Part shown: piece after piece, positions 19,694-31,460 of the stretch
Layout: every line of letters begins with the position of its first letter
Numbering within the stretch: position 1 is the first letter of the stretch
DNA from: Sphaerosporella brunnea
Taxonomy: Eukaryota > Ascomycota > Pezizomycetes > Pezizales > Pyronemataceae
NCBI GenBank assembly: GCA_008704415.1
Contig: VXIS01000263.1
Coordinates: forward strand, 1-64,000
Length of the DNA stretch: 64,000 nt
Direction: 5' to 3'
The notes under the pieces: generated by a model
What the model was told of the DNA's origin: nothing
Database searches by the model: none
Seen by the model: only the letters and a program-made list of their open reading frames with translations
Program-made: the position numbers and the translations under genes

Positions 19694-21461
19694 CTACCGG
19701 TCACCTCTCCGTCTTGTTTTCTTCCCATGAGGAATGACCTCGCCCTCCTCCTCCTCTTCCTGTCCTTTCTGGAGAGGCCCATCCAGCTTCCACACGTCTG
19801 GATCATACCAGTCCTCGCCGTCGCTGAGACCAACGTTCTCTCCCTCGTCGATATCAAAGTTGGCCGCGTTGGGATCGCGCGAGAATTGTGCGATTCGTTC
19901 GTGGTAGTCTCGCATTCCCTCCATGGTCCTGCACCAATCCCACACTTTCTTGCGCATGCTCTCCGCGCGCAGCAGACCGTCTTGCACCCTCTTAAGGCCA
20001 CGCATGAATTCGTCTTGCCGCTGGACAGCGGCGGCTAGTAGCCGGCGGGTCTCCTCGGCCTCACCGGGTGGAAGACCGTTGTCGCGGTCGACCTTGTAGT
20101 CGGGAGGGTAGAAGAAGGGGTCTATCTCGGAACTGGGGGAGTCTGAAGGAGGCGCGGGTGATGCGCCATTGTGGTGGGTCGAACGGGTAGTCATCCGGCG
20201 AGGTTCCGGCAGCGCAAGAGTGTCTTCTTTAGGTGAGGTGGGGTCTGGTCCTTTAGTCGTTTTTAGATCGTCGTCGTCAACCGTTACAATAACAGTGTCC
20301 TGCGTAGCAGATTGGGCGGTCTCTTCGTTTTCTACGTTTCGTGCATCTGAAGCGGGAGGCTCGGGGTGCCCATTGGCTTCGTCAGTCATATTTACGTCTC
20401 TGGATTCGTCGACCCCGTTCTCGACCACCTTCGGGGTGCCGTTGGTGAGCTTCCCGTTCGTTTCCGCGCCGCCGCCTACCGAACCACCGCCGCTGGCTCG
20501 CGCGCTGCCGTTTAGGTCTATAAACCCACGCAGGATTCCCTCACTTCGTTCACGCGCTATAGCCGCGTGGTCTTCCTCCGGCCATTTCAACTTCTCAAGG
20601 TTGATCCATGGATCGTCGCCTAGGAATTTTGTCATCAAATTTTTGAGCTTGACCGTGTGCGACTTCTCTTCGCATATCTTCTCAAGCGATTGCTGGATCA
20701 GCTCGTTGAGTGTGCGCGAGGTGTAGATGTAGGCTAGCGAGGGGTGTTTCGGTAGATCGGCTGCACTGTCAAGCGGCGCAAGGAGTTCTGCATTCAAAAG
20801 CAAATTGCGTCAGCCAATCTGGTTTCTCGGTCGCAGGCGTAACACGAGAAACTGGCAGATAGGTGGGGGACGCAACTCGCAAGATCAAGACCATCGTAAG
20901 GATCGAACAATTCCGATCCACTCTCCTCCGCCTCGCTGTCCTGAGATTCTTCTTCTTCGGAGTCGATTGCGAGTCGTTTACTGCGCCCATGTTTGCGGTA
21001 GATGATTTTTTTCCGTGTTCCAAAGTACTCGATTTCCTGCTCGCACGGTTGGGCTTCAGCGTCTCTTCACCCGGTCACCCACCCAATCGTCGGCGCAGCA
21101 GGTTGAGAAAGCCTCCACATACCTCTTTGTAGCCGTTCACGCCTCTCCCATCGTCTAATTTTCCTTCGTGCACGTATTTGGCCTTGCGCTTGAGCTTTCG
21201 ACCGCGGTTGGAGGTGCCCACGATCGTGTCATCCGAGTCAGATCCTGCAGCAGATATCAGTGACCTAGTCAGCGAGGGAGGAGACCACTGAATGGGGGTT
21301 GCAGACCATCGCCGAGCTGCTCCAGGGCTCGTTTGACCTTCCTGCAAGGCGTGAGTCGTTCAGCGGTGCGCGTGGATGAACAGGAGCTGGATGATCGGCC
21401 TGGGGGGGGGGGGGGGAGCGTACGTTATCGTTTCCGTGACATGCCGGCGTTCAGCAGCCAT
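19694..21461 (-). CDS. RXT2: RXT2-like subunit of the Rpd3L histone deacetylase complex
   Basis: Five exons on the minus strand: 21461-21424, 21341-21286, 21244-21123, 21036-20877, 20787-19694; 489 residues, all introns GT-AG and in frame. The Rxt2 N-terminal signature is clear: SDSDDTIVGTSNRGRKLKRK, then IEYFGTRKKIIYRK, an acidic stretch, and DPYDGLDLAKLLAPLDSAAD-LPKHPSL. The rest is low-complexity acidic sequence followed by a helical segment (EAEETRRLLAAAVQRQDEF) and a basic end. In yeast Rxt2 belongs to the large Rpd3 co-repressor complex in the nucleus. Intron 1 (82 bp) holds a run of 15 C just after its donor. The gene is divergent from the TRAPPC11 gene; the 565 bases between them must hold both promoters. 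Confidence 0.88.
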
Positions 21462-22026
21462 GGCTTTTTCGGTAGAGAAGCGAGGGCGTGCAGGGCGTGT
21501 TCGCAGAAAGGGCGGATTGCTGGAGAGTTGGATTATTATGATTTATTTTTTTCAGGTGAGGGCAGGCGGGTGTAGAGAGATGGCCCATGTATTCGAAAGT
21601 AAGCAGTGGGTGTTGGGAGAGAGCCTTCTGCGCCGGACCCACAACACCAACAACTTTGAGCCGCCGGAGAGCCAAGCAATTCGACTTGTGCTGGAATGGG
21701 TTAGATTGACTGACGGGCAGGTGACGGCAGCTGTGAGATGCCGAGGGCGAAGCCGCTGCGGGAAGGAGAGTAATCGTGTCGATATTCGATGGGAGAAGTG
21801 CAAAGAACGTTGTTATTATTATTATTGTTATTGTTATTATTATCATCGTTATGGTTCTTATTATTCTTGTGCTCTCCCTCACAGCTGCTTGCATTGCCGT
21901 TGCTCTGTGAGTGACGCGTCGTGAGGATACGCGAGCCTTCATAGTTACATGACACGCCCACTGCTCTGTCTCCACCCCACCCCACCCCGCCAAAAAGAAA
22001 AGAAGGGTTCTCTGCTACCCCAACAA
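21462..22026. promoter_or_regulatory. Divergent intergenic region between RXT2 and the TRAPPC11 gene
   Basis: 565 bases separating two divergent start codons. It carries a (TTA)n/(TTG)n microsatellite at about 21812-21865 and a CCCCACCCCACCCCGCC pyrimidine-rich stretch just before the TRAPPC11 ATG. No clear TATA box was seen. Confidence 0.6.
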
Positions 22027-25000
22027 ATGGACGTCTATCCCCAGGAGCTGGTCATCCACGAGGCCCCGCTGGTAGTCGTCTCCGGTCTCGCCGGGAGAGA
22101 CCGCCACAGCGAAATCCCGCCGTATCCGCTGCTGAACAGTGGCCCGCACGTGTCCTCAAGCCTGCCCGCCCTCGAAGACGACACGGCCCTGCGGCTGGTC
22201 GACTGTTTCCAGAAACACGATGCCACAGGCTTGTGGGGACGGCGGCCGCCAAGGGACGGGAAGGCACCGCAGCTCCCAGTGTTCCGGATACGTCTCGTAG
22301 GAAGGGTACGAGCTCTTGAACTGGCGGAGCTTGGATGCGCTTCGGTTTGGAAGATGTGAAATGCTCATCTGGCGCGACCATCTAGGAATACTGGTTACCT
22401 GTTCGCAAGGCAAACCCGCCATCCCCGGGAGCTTCTGGCTCGCCTACGGAAGGGCCACCTACTCGGGTCCTACACTCGCCGATTTCACCGCTGTCGCCCG
22501 ACTCTCCCCTGTATCCCGATGGCACCGTCTCGCACATATGGCTTCGCAAGCATCAATCACTGCTCCCAGCAGTGTTCGTGTCATGCCACCAGCTGAACAC
22601 CGAGACCAGCGATGCTGGCCTCCAGGCGGTGGAGGACAACCGGATGATTGAAGCGATAAACGGCGTGAAGAAGCACTTTCTTTCGACCTCCACGGGCTCC
22701 TTGACGGCGGCATCAGCTATCGGGAGCGAAGAGCTACGCAGCAGTGGCCACCGAACCAAGTTTGTGGCTATCATAGAGTGCGAGAGATCGGTCATGACCT
22801 CGGCGCAGATCGATGACCGCCTGACTTACATCAGACGCGGTACTGGACTCATCACAAATACTACCTTCTTCGTCATACAATCCAATACCTCTCCTGTGGA
22901 GCAAGAGCAGTTCGTGTCGAGCTTTCTGGCCACGATATATCCAGGCGCCGTTGAGTACTATCGGGAGATGTCGAAACACTCCCGGCGGAAACGGAATAAG
23001 GGATCAATACCTCCGCCCACCATTCCGTCCTCTCGAGCACTATCGTCACAAGGATGGAATTTGCGCTATGAGTTCAAACTAGGTGTATTTGCGGAATTCC
23101 GACAGGAGATGGATGTGGCTGGGCGAAATTATGAGACGGCATACGAGAAGTTGCTGGTGGAAGTTTTCGAGGCCACAAGTTCTTGGACGGAACGGTGGAC
23201 AGAAGCGCGGATGTTGGCCGATATATTGGCTATTCGGATCGTCAGATGTTACTTGTGGGTGGAAAATTATGTGGCAGCCAAGCAGCGGTGGTCGTATCAT
23301 ATCTCTCGCATGAAGGATGTGATTGATCGAAGAGGGAAGGGATCGGATACTTATGGCTTCGCTGCCTGGTTAAGTCGCTGGAACAAGTGTTTGGCGGATC
23401 TCTTGCATTTAGCAAACCTGCCGGTGTTCTCCGTCAATATCTCACCCGTACGGACCACTGGGCTTCTGGATGCTGAACCGCCAACAATCTACTTTAGACC
23501 GGACAGGGTGGGCGAACGATTAATCTCGCAGGAACTCCTCCATCATCCAGGTTTCTACTATCTGGCGGCTTCCGAGTGGACAAAAATCCGGGAAGCCAGA
23601 GCCAGAAGGATCGACATGGATAACAAAGACCTTTATGACACATACCTGTGCCCACCCCCTCACGAAGAACGGGAATTCCAGCACGCCACTTTGCAGATGT
23701 CATATCTCGCACTGGCACGGACGGAATTTGACCTTCGGAAGCAGGAACGAATGGTAGAAGCCGTTTCATACCAGCTTGCTAAACTTCGGATGCTTAAGGC
23801 ACCCGAAAACCCCTCGTTCTGGGTCGAAGCACTGAAGGACCTCCGCAGCATCGCCTCACGCTACCGCAGGGAAGGCTGGTGGGGCCTACTCGAGGATGTA
23901 TTATGGCGAATCATAGAATGCGGCCGGCACGCAGGAGATGCCGGGAGCATAGTTCTCGCAGAATTCGAATTGTTGTGTAAGCCAGTATTCAGGCAAATCA
24001 CGAGCAAGAAATACGACCTAGGCAAGTGCTTAGAAGGTGTTGATACCTCCAACGTGAAACCGACCATTGTCGCCAGAGCTAGCGATGTTGTGAATATCCG
24101 TGAGTTTCTGGCCTGCATGATGCAAGCTGCTCGATAATGACTGGATCATAGTGTCCGTATCATACTCTTTCGAGTTCCCAGAGGTCCATGCGGGACAGCC
24201 TGTCAACTCCCAGCTCAGCATCACGTCAAATGCACACCCGTCTTCGGCGCCGCTGGTATTCTCGGAGTTGAAGATCACGTACGAAGGCGGACTCAAGACT
24301 ATTCTTCTACGCCATGATCCGTCAGTCACTGTGGATCCTTCGCCCTCAGTGCGCATCATCAGCCTTCAATCCTCCCTCCACGAATTCACAGAACAAGATG
24401 CCAGCGGGCCGTTGCACTCCCCGACCTCGATAGCTTCGCACACCCATTTGGTAGCAGATACCGATCTCTCCATAGCCCCAGGCCAAACCAAGATCTACGA
24501 GCTCTCGGCGATCCTCCGAGAAGCCGGCACCGCAAAGGCCATATGCGGTACCTTTGGCATGGTAAACGACAGTTTTGACCTCGATTTTGTAGTGATGTTC
24601 GGCGAAGACGAAATATCATCCGCCGTGCATCCTCTGCCTATCAAGAACATCAACACTACGCCAAACGGCGGAAAAGGCGTATGGTGGAAGCAAGATGCCG
24701 ATGGAAAAATCACAAAGCGACCACTACGCTCTGCTACCGAGTCGTTGACGATTCTCCCCCGGCCTCCAAAGATGGAGGTATTCCCCCGTGGCCTAAAACA
24801 TGGCGTCTACACCGACGAAATCGTCAAGATCGGCCTTGAGGTTGTAAACGCCGAAGACGAGGACGCGGTTGTAGGCGTTGATGTTAGGATCCTTGGATGG
24901 CCCACCGAGGAGGAACCAGAAATCACCTGGCTCTCCCCCGACGGCACAGCACTCCCTCCTCTCCCCTCGCTGCACCCCCTCGGCAGCTTGAAGCCCTCTG

Positions 25001-26282
25001 AGCATACCACGCAGTACTTCACCTTCGCATCCCCCCGCATACCGGCGGAATGTACCCTCTCCATCAAGTTGCGGTACACCCTCATTTCCGACAGGGAGAC
25101 GACCACCGAAAAGGTTGTGTCTGTGGACATGCCCATCACCGCCCCTTTCCACATCACCTATGATTTCTCCCCACGCGTCCACCACGGACCTTGGTCAGAC
25201 TACTTCACGATCCCCTCGGACGCCTCGAAGCCGCAGGGGATCGTTCAGCGCTGGTGCTTAACGGCCAACGTGCAGGGTCTCACCATAGACGACATCACCA
25301 TTGAAGGATGGGACTTATCCTTACAAGCAGTCGCTGGAGCGGCCGAATGCAAGATCTCCACGCAGGCTCGGAAAGCAATCAGTAACCCCCCCCCCCCCCC
25401 TTTTTTTTTTCTTCCCACTTCCCAACAGCAAGCACTCACCCTATCTCAGCACTCTCGCAAAACCAAACCGCCAACATCCCCTTCCTTCTCGACATCCACA
25501 AACACACGCTCGAAGACCGTAGTCCGAGCAACATCGACACAACGCTACAGCTACGCTGGTGCCGGCAGTCCACCTCTCAAAATACAACCACAACCACCGC
25601 CGCCCCCGTCCCGCGCCTCTTCGTCCCCCTCCGCGAGCCCCGCGTGCTGGCAGAAGCAAAACCCTCCGCTACCATCCCCGGCGTCATAGACCTCGCCTAC
25701 ACGGTCGAGAACCCTACCAACTACTTCCTCACATTCGCGCTGCTGATGGAAACCAACGATGCATTCGCGTTCTCTGGGCAGAAACAGGGAAGCTTGCAGT
25801 TGCTCCCCGTCAGCAGGGAGAGGATCGAGTATAGAATTGTTCCGTACCAGAGGAATACTTGGGTTAGACCCCAGCTCAGGGTCGTGGATAGGTATTTTAA
25901 TAAAACTCTCAAGACCGCACCTGGATTGGGGTGTAGAGGCGAGAAGGTCGGCGTTGGGGTGTGGGTGCCCGAGGAGATGTTGGCTGTTGAAGAGGAGGCT
26001 GCTGCTGCTACTGAGGAAAAGGCCAAGGGGGAACGGAAGGAAGAAGATAGTGATGAAGATGACGCCGATCATGAACAGGACAGTGGGAGCAGCGAGGACA
26101 GTTTGGAGTATAGAAGGGGCAGCGATGAGGAGAGTGAGGAGGCCGATGCGGAAGCTGGGGAAGCCGTGCAGAAGGAGGCAGAGCCGAAGGAGGAGGCGCC
26201 GAAGGGAGAAGCCGAGGAGGAACAAAATCCGACGCAAGAAAAGAAGGAAGAGGCCGAAGAGACCAAAGAGGGTGAGCAGTAG
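22027..26282 (+). CDS. TRAPPC11: TRAPPC11-type protein (Foie gras and Gryzun domains)
   Basis: Four exons: 22027-22305, 22386-24099, 24152-25381, 25429-26282; 1358 residues, frame kept across all three introns. The N-terminus (MDVYPQELVIHEAPLVVVSG) and the Foie gras region at about residues 300-570 (SSQGWNLRYEFKLGVFAEFR, then helical repeats) are typical of fungal TRAPPC11 homologues. The second half (from residue ~665, SVSYSFEFPEVHAGQPVN) is the beta-rich Gryzun part. The protein should act in a TRAPP tethering complex in Golgi and secretory traffic. The last ~110 residues are a Glu/Lys-rich low-complexity tail. Intron 3 is only 47 bp and consists largely of 15 C followed by 10 T. Confidence 0.88.
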
Positions 26283-26374
26283 ATCAAGCTACATCTCTCC
26301 CCGTAGGGGGACATCAAAAAATAACAATTTAAATCCAGTAATAATAGCCAGATCTACAATAAAATTTTGATCTT

Positions 26375-26378
<4 letters not shown>

Positions 26379-26427
<49 letters not shown>
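26379..26427 (+). repeat. 49-base poly(A) run
   Basis: Uninterrupted A from 26379 to 26427, about 100 bases past the TRAPPC11 stop codon, following CTTATTT. No retroelement sequence or target duplication was seen beside it. The exact length of such a run is uncertain in any assembly. Confidence 0.9.
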
Positions 26428-26428
<1 letters not shown>

Positions 26429-26574
26429 ACTGCCAATATATATGTCATTAACCAAACAAACTAGACGTGTTCTACTCCGTTTACCATGCAGGCATGCAAT
26501 GCAGTTCCCAAGTGACAAAAAAAAAAAAAGGCAAAAGGAATAATTTTACAATTCCCCGCAGGCTAGAACTAGAA

Positions 26575-28131
26575 CTAGAATTGTCGTCTCCTCTGCAGCG
26601 TCGGCTTCCAGTCCAGCGGGTGCGTCTCCTCCGTGGCGGTCTCGTCTTGTTTCCATATTTTTACTTGTTGGGAGTGTTAGCCATGCATGTCCTCATAAAA
26701 GGGAGGAGGGGGGGACATACTAGTCTTATCGGCCTCGCCCGTGATAAGTCTAAGCCCGGTCTTGTCAAAGGTGCTGCAAAAGATGCCCAGCTCGGCGTCC
26801 AGAGAGCCGGGTTGGGCGGTAGTATCGAGTCTCTGGTACCGATAGCCGCTCTTCCAGTCAAAGAAGCACATCTCGCCGTTGTCGGCGCCGGAGAAGAGGA
26901 CGTCGTCCTCGTTGACGGCGAGGGTGTTGACGATGCCGCCGGCGCCTTCAAAGTTCTGCATGAAGGCGCCTTCGGGACACTTCCACTGCTTGATGTTGTC
27001 GGCGCTGCCGGAGGCGAACGTGAATTCCTTGGGGTGGCTGCACAGCGCGCGGACCGACTTTTTGTGGTGGGTCAGCACCGCCATGGATTTGCCGGCCGCG
27101 AGGTCCCACAGACGGATGGTGCTGTCCATGGACCCGGTGATGATCTGCGGATCGGCCTCCTGCGTGATCAGCGACGAGATCGTGCCCTGGTGCCCGCCGA
27201 GGACCATGACGTTGGTGCGCGTGCGCATGTCCCACACCCTCGCGACGCCATCTCGGCCGGCCGTGACCAGGACATCCAGCGTGGGGTGGAGCGCAAGCGC
27301 ATACACGCCGCTCAGGTGTCCGTGATAGTGTCTGATGACGCGATTGCTCTCCAGATCCCAGCACTTGACCATCTTATCCTCCCCGCACGAGAACATGTAG
27401 GGGTGTCTAGGGGAGACGGCAAGGCCACGGACCGTCGAGATGTGCCCCGTCAACGTCAGCCGCAACGAGCCGGACGCCAGATCCCAGATCTTGATTGTGC
27501 GATCCCCGGCGCCGGTGGCGAACCATCGGTTGTTCGGCTCCACGGCCAGCGCACGCACCCACCCCAGATGCCCACTGATCACGCGCATCAGCTTCCACGG
27601 CGCGTGCCACGCGGGCTTGACGGGTTGGAAAGCGTCTTTACGGGCAAGGCCAGAACCAGCGCCGGGGCCGACGGCAGCACCAGGAAGGAAGTCCGATCCC
27701 GCCGCTTTGGGGCGCAGCGACAATGCCATGCTCCCTCCTCCTCCTCCTCCCCCAGCATTCGAAGCCGGGATCCCCTCCAGCAGCTTCTGCGTGCCGGCGT
27801 CAACGCCATCCTCAACACCCGCCAACGGCTTCTTTTTTGCGGCAGAAGAGGACGCCGCGGTCTTGCGTTTCTTGGCTGCTGCTGCGCCCTCGATCCTCGC
27901 GGCGAGCGCCGGCGGCAGCTCCCGCACGCTGTCGTATTCGCTGCGGAGCTTGCAGGTGAGCAGTGATTTGTGCGCTGTTGTGTCGTCCAACGGCGCGATT
28001 GCGAAGTCGGCGGCAAAGAGCGCGCGGGTGCGTTTGGCAGATGTGAGAACGAGAGACTGCGGGTCTGTTAATGGAGAGGTAGAAGATAGGAAGGATGCAC
28101 GTACTTCGGGCGGTGGAAGTGTTGTTGTCAT
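26575..28131 (-). CDS. PRP46: Pre-mRNA-splicing factor Prp46 (PLRG1/PRL1 family)
   Basis: Two exons, 28131-26721 and 26663-26575, 499 residues. After a basic, glycine-rich N-terminal part (~180 residues) come seven WD40 repeats beginning [20 protein letters not shown], with the WD-type ends IKIWDL, VKCWDL, ARVWDM, IRLWDL. The 57-bp intron splits the last repeat (LITGEADKT | IKIW) and the protein ends [12 protein letters not shown], a PLRG1-like end. In yeast and man this protein is part of the Prp19/NTC complex of the spliceosome. The intron starts GTATGT followed by seven C. The start is the first ATG ([10 protein letters not shown]). The gene converges on TRAPPC11; the 292 bases between them contain the poly(A) run. 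Confidence 0.93.
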
Positions 28132-28819
28132 TTTGCTGGTGCCTCTGGAGAGCTGGCCGGGTGGCGTAAAGCTCTGAGCTTGGCGCTAAATATTCCTGAG
28201 ATAGCACTCGGGTATTGTCGCCAATGTATTGCCAAGGGCGAGTTATTACCTGTGAAGCGCTGAACTGTTTTCCATGCCGGCAACGGATATATAATCTGCC
28301 GGTCGTGATTGATCAAACCATTGTTTCAACAGACTCTTCGCTGTGCTGGGGATATATATGTTTACATTCCAGGCTGTATAAAGGGCAACCCGAAAACCAA
28401 TATTCCGTCGGCTGGTTGGTGTGTTTTGTGGCCCCCCGCTGTGATGATCTGGCCGACCGCGACTTCTCCCTCACTTTTGCCCATTTCTTGCATTTGAAGC
28501 CCCTTGGGCACGTTCTACGCTGCTTTCTCTTCCACTCAGACACACAAAGACGTAGTCAACTCGACCTCCCCCCGTGGCGGGTAATTAAGGGTGCAACTTA
28601 TGTTAAGGAACGTTCACGTACGAAAACTTGCAGAAATATTCGCTCTCTAGGTATAGTCTTTCGGAGAAATCAGAAGACAGAGAAATTTTATTCGCTACAA
28701 CAGCATGCTATGCCTCTCGCAAGGAAACAAAGAAAATGCTACCAGAAAAACCCCCTAAGATATGCGCCATGTTTTCCCAACTCCAAACACTCAACGAAAC
28801 ACAAATTCCCGCATCAAAT
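28132..28819. other. Intergenic: PRP46 upstream region and 3' flank of the KH-like gene
   Basis: 688 bases between the PRP46 start and the stop of the next minus-strand gene. It holds the PRP46 promoter. Open frames here lack any domain and are not supported. Confidence 0.6.
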
Positions 28820-31460
28820 CTAGGAGTTGAATTCGTCCTCGCCCGTCCACGGACTGCTACCCGTGCTGGAGGCGGTAGGTTCAGCGCGCCTGGGAAAGTC
28901 CTTAGTCTTCTTGAGTACGGCATTTGCCTGTGCCCTCTGAATGATATCAATCGCCTCTTTGACACGGCCAAGGAACTCCAAGAACCCATCTTCACCCCAT
29001 CCGCCAGAATGGCTGTGGATTCCTCCTGTGTGCGAGGCTGGAAAGAACTCCTCAAGATCGTTCTTCCAGGTTCCACGACATCCGATTTCGGCGACAGACT
29101 GCTGACTGAGTTTTTCCTCCCAGTGCTCGTGCCAGACGGAAGCGCCCCAGCGGGTATCAAAGGCGGTATTCAGACCCTTGTAGGAGACGGGAACAGCATC
29201 GGGGTAGAGAGCCGACACCTGGCCGGCCGGGAGGTTCTCGTATCGGGTGAGCTCAAAAATGTAATTGGTGCTGGCCATCCAGTACCGCCACTTGGTCTTC
29301 TGCACAACGGATACAACGGAGAGACCAGGAAGGTTCACGAAGAACAGACGAGGGACCGTAGGGCGGTCATCGGGTTCCCCCTCGGGGGGCGGGTCGACTC
29401 CGATGTATTCGTTGGGGATCTCCTCGACACCCATCTTGCGGATGAAGTCTTGGAAGATGGGGTAGACGGGGGCTTCCTGGTACATCTGCCAAGTGGCGAT
29501 CTCAACCTGGTAGGCGAGTTCGGCTTCCAGATCCATCACCTTCACGTCAAGCGGAGCGCGGCGACGGTGGATGGAATCGCGCGCTTCGCTCGCAGCAATG
29601 AGCCAGCGTCGGTGAAGAGGCTTGTATTGCTTGGTGCCGGGCATGCGCTCGAAAGTAACTTCGAGGCGGATGTCCTGGCCAGTTCCCTTCTCGTCGTAGA
29701 GTCTGAGCTCAAATGTGGCCGAGATGATCGGTTCCAAGACGGGGAGTTCATTTTTATTCGAGATCTTTGCAAAATCTGGGTTGTGGTCCATCGGATAGAA
29801 GATGTCGGGACGCTCGCCGCAGAACTGGATCAATTCTTGGGAGACTTCAGTGTCGCTGGCTCCGTCACAACTGAAGCTGCGGATGACTTCACCAGCCATC
29901 TGTGGGTTGCGGACCATCTCGCAGAACTCCGCCAAGTCATATGAGCCATCTTTGCTGCGTCTGTAGCCGAAAAGAACCATTTTACCAATGTACACTCTGA
30001 GTTTGACGTGTCCACGGTAGTATTGGATATCCTGAAGCCCCTGCAGCAAAGCCCTGCGCAGGTAATCTACATTTGCTTGCTTTGTCACAGCTCCACGGGT
30101 GGCCCAAATCTCCTTGAATGAACGATTTGGCGCGGGGCCACCCAGGAAGACTTGGATACCCTTGTTCTCTTCAACACGCTTGACAGTTATCTGCCTGTTG
30201 ACCAGGTCGTGTTCAGTGTTGGCGATGACCTTCATGAAGCGGATGCGGTCAGAGGGTGGGAGGACGAGACACATTTTGGTAGGTTTGCGGCTTTTGGCGG
30301 CGAGCTCGCAGAAAACGCCATGAATGCGCTTGACTGCAAGCTGGACTTGCTCCTGCTCCTCACCAAGGACTCTGAACATGTTCCTCTTCCTCGAAAACAG
30401 GACGTAAACCTTGTGATCGAAGCGGATATCATCCAGCGCCTCAAACGCCATTCCAAGCGCCGTCTGAGGGTTCTTCTCCTTGGTAGGCCAGATGAAGATA
30501 CCAACTGCGCGGAAAACATGGCCCTCTGGGGGGGCCTGACGGAACATCTTGCGGGTCTTCGCGTCCAGGATCATCTTGTCGATCATCTGTTGCTTACGAT
30601 CCGTAGGCATTGCCCGGATCTTTGCCCATCCACCAACACGGCGCATACCCTGATCGATGTCTGCCTGGACCTGCTCCAAGAGATGATGGAGATCACGTCT
30701 GGCGTTGAGTATACGCTCTGGGGTTCCCCACATCAACAAGATAGGGTCATCCAAGTTGGTAGGCATGGAGATATGCGTGCCGGTTTTCCTGGCAATGTGC
30801 AGGATGTTGTTGTTCCTGCTGCCGAAGAAACGGATGTCGAACTCGAAGTGCCGACGGGCTGGGAGCGAGAAGGAAGCTACGATGCATCAGATCATGAACG
30901 AAGAAAACAAACAAGAAAAGCCGGAAAACAGTACCATCAGGAGGCTGTCCAGCCCGCTCGGCCATATCTGCCTCGTTTGCCCGCCTGAAGCCGGTTGGAT
31001 GATCTTCATCGTTGTAATCTTCATCCTCCTCATGCAAGAAGATGTTGGGCCGTCGGAAACCAGCGAGCTCATCCCTCTCCCCGTGGGGAAGGATACGGTC
31101 CTGAGCTGCTATCCGTGGTGGAGCCCGTTTAGTGAGTGCATTGAACTGGATGCGTCTGTGACCAGAGCCAGCGAAAGTTCCAGTTTCGGTAGTGTCGGTG
31201 TCGTAGAGACTGTTAGGGCGGGGCGGGGCCCTGGGGAGCCGCGGGCGGCGTTGAGCACCTTGAGTACCGGAAGGACCTGGAACACCGAGGCCAGGAGGTG
31301 GTCTGGTGAAGCCACGAGGCACAAGCTGGTTCTGCGGTGGTGCCTCTGTGCGCTTGGATTCCTCTATGCGCTTGGATTCCGCTATGCGCTTGGGTTCCTC
31401 GAGCGTCCACTCGGCGTCGTACTCGTAATCCGGATCGCGGGATGGAGTAGTCCCCGACAT
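28820..31460 (-). CDS. Large fungal protein with a KH-like domain (DUF7905-like)
   Basis: Two exons, 31460-30935 and 30876-28820, 860 residues; the 58-bp intron is GT-AG and keeps frame. The start is the ATG of MSGTTPSRDPDYEYDAEW; upstream in-frame codons are not ATG. The first 170 residues are charged and proline-rich. After the intron comes a KH-like fold signature (FDIRFFGSRNNNILHIARKT, then ISMP), followed by ~600 residues of mixed alpha/beta sequence, which I recall as the DUF7905 type of filamentous fungi. An RNA-binding role is an inference from the KH resemblance only. Residues 20-36 repeat a KRIEESKR-like unit three times. Confidence 0.75.

Noticed and set aside
26467..27966. 499-codon frame antisense to PRP46
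   Set aside because: Mirror of a GC-rich WD40 gene; composition follows the sense codons and there is no independent domain.
28080..28125. Possible 40-bp intron near the PRP46 start (GTACGT...AACAG)
   Set aside because: Removing it changes the frame; reading through keeps it open.
28628..30988. Long frames antisense to the KH-like gene
   Set aside because: Shadow frames of a long coding exon; no family features.
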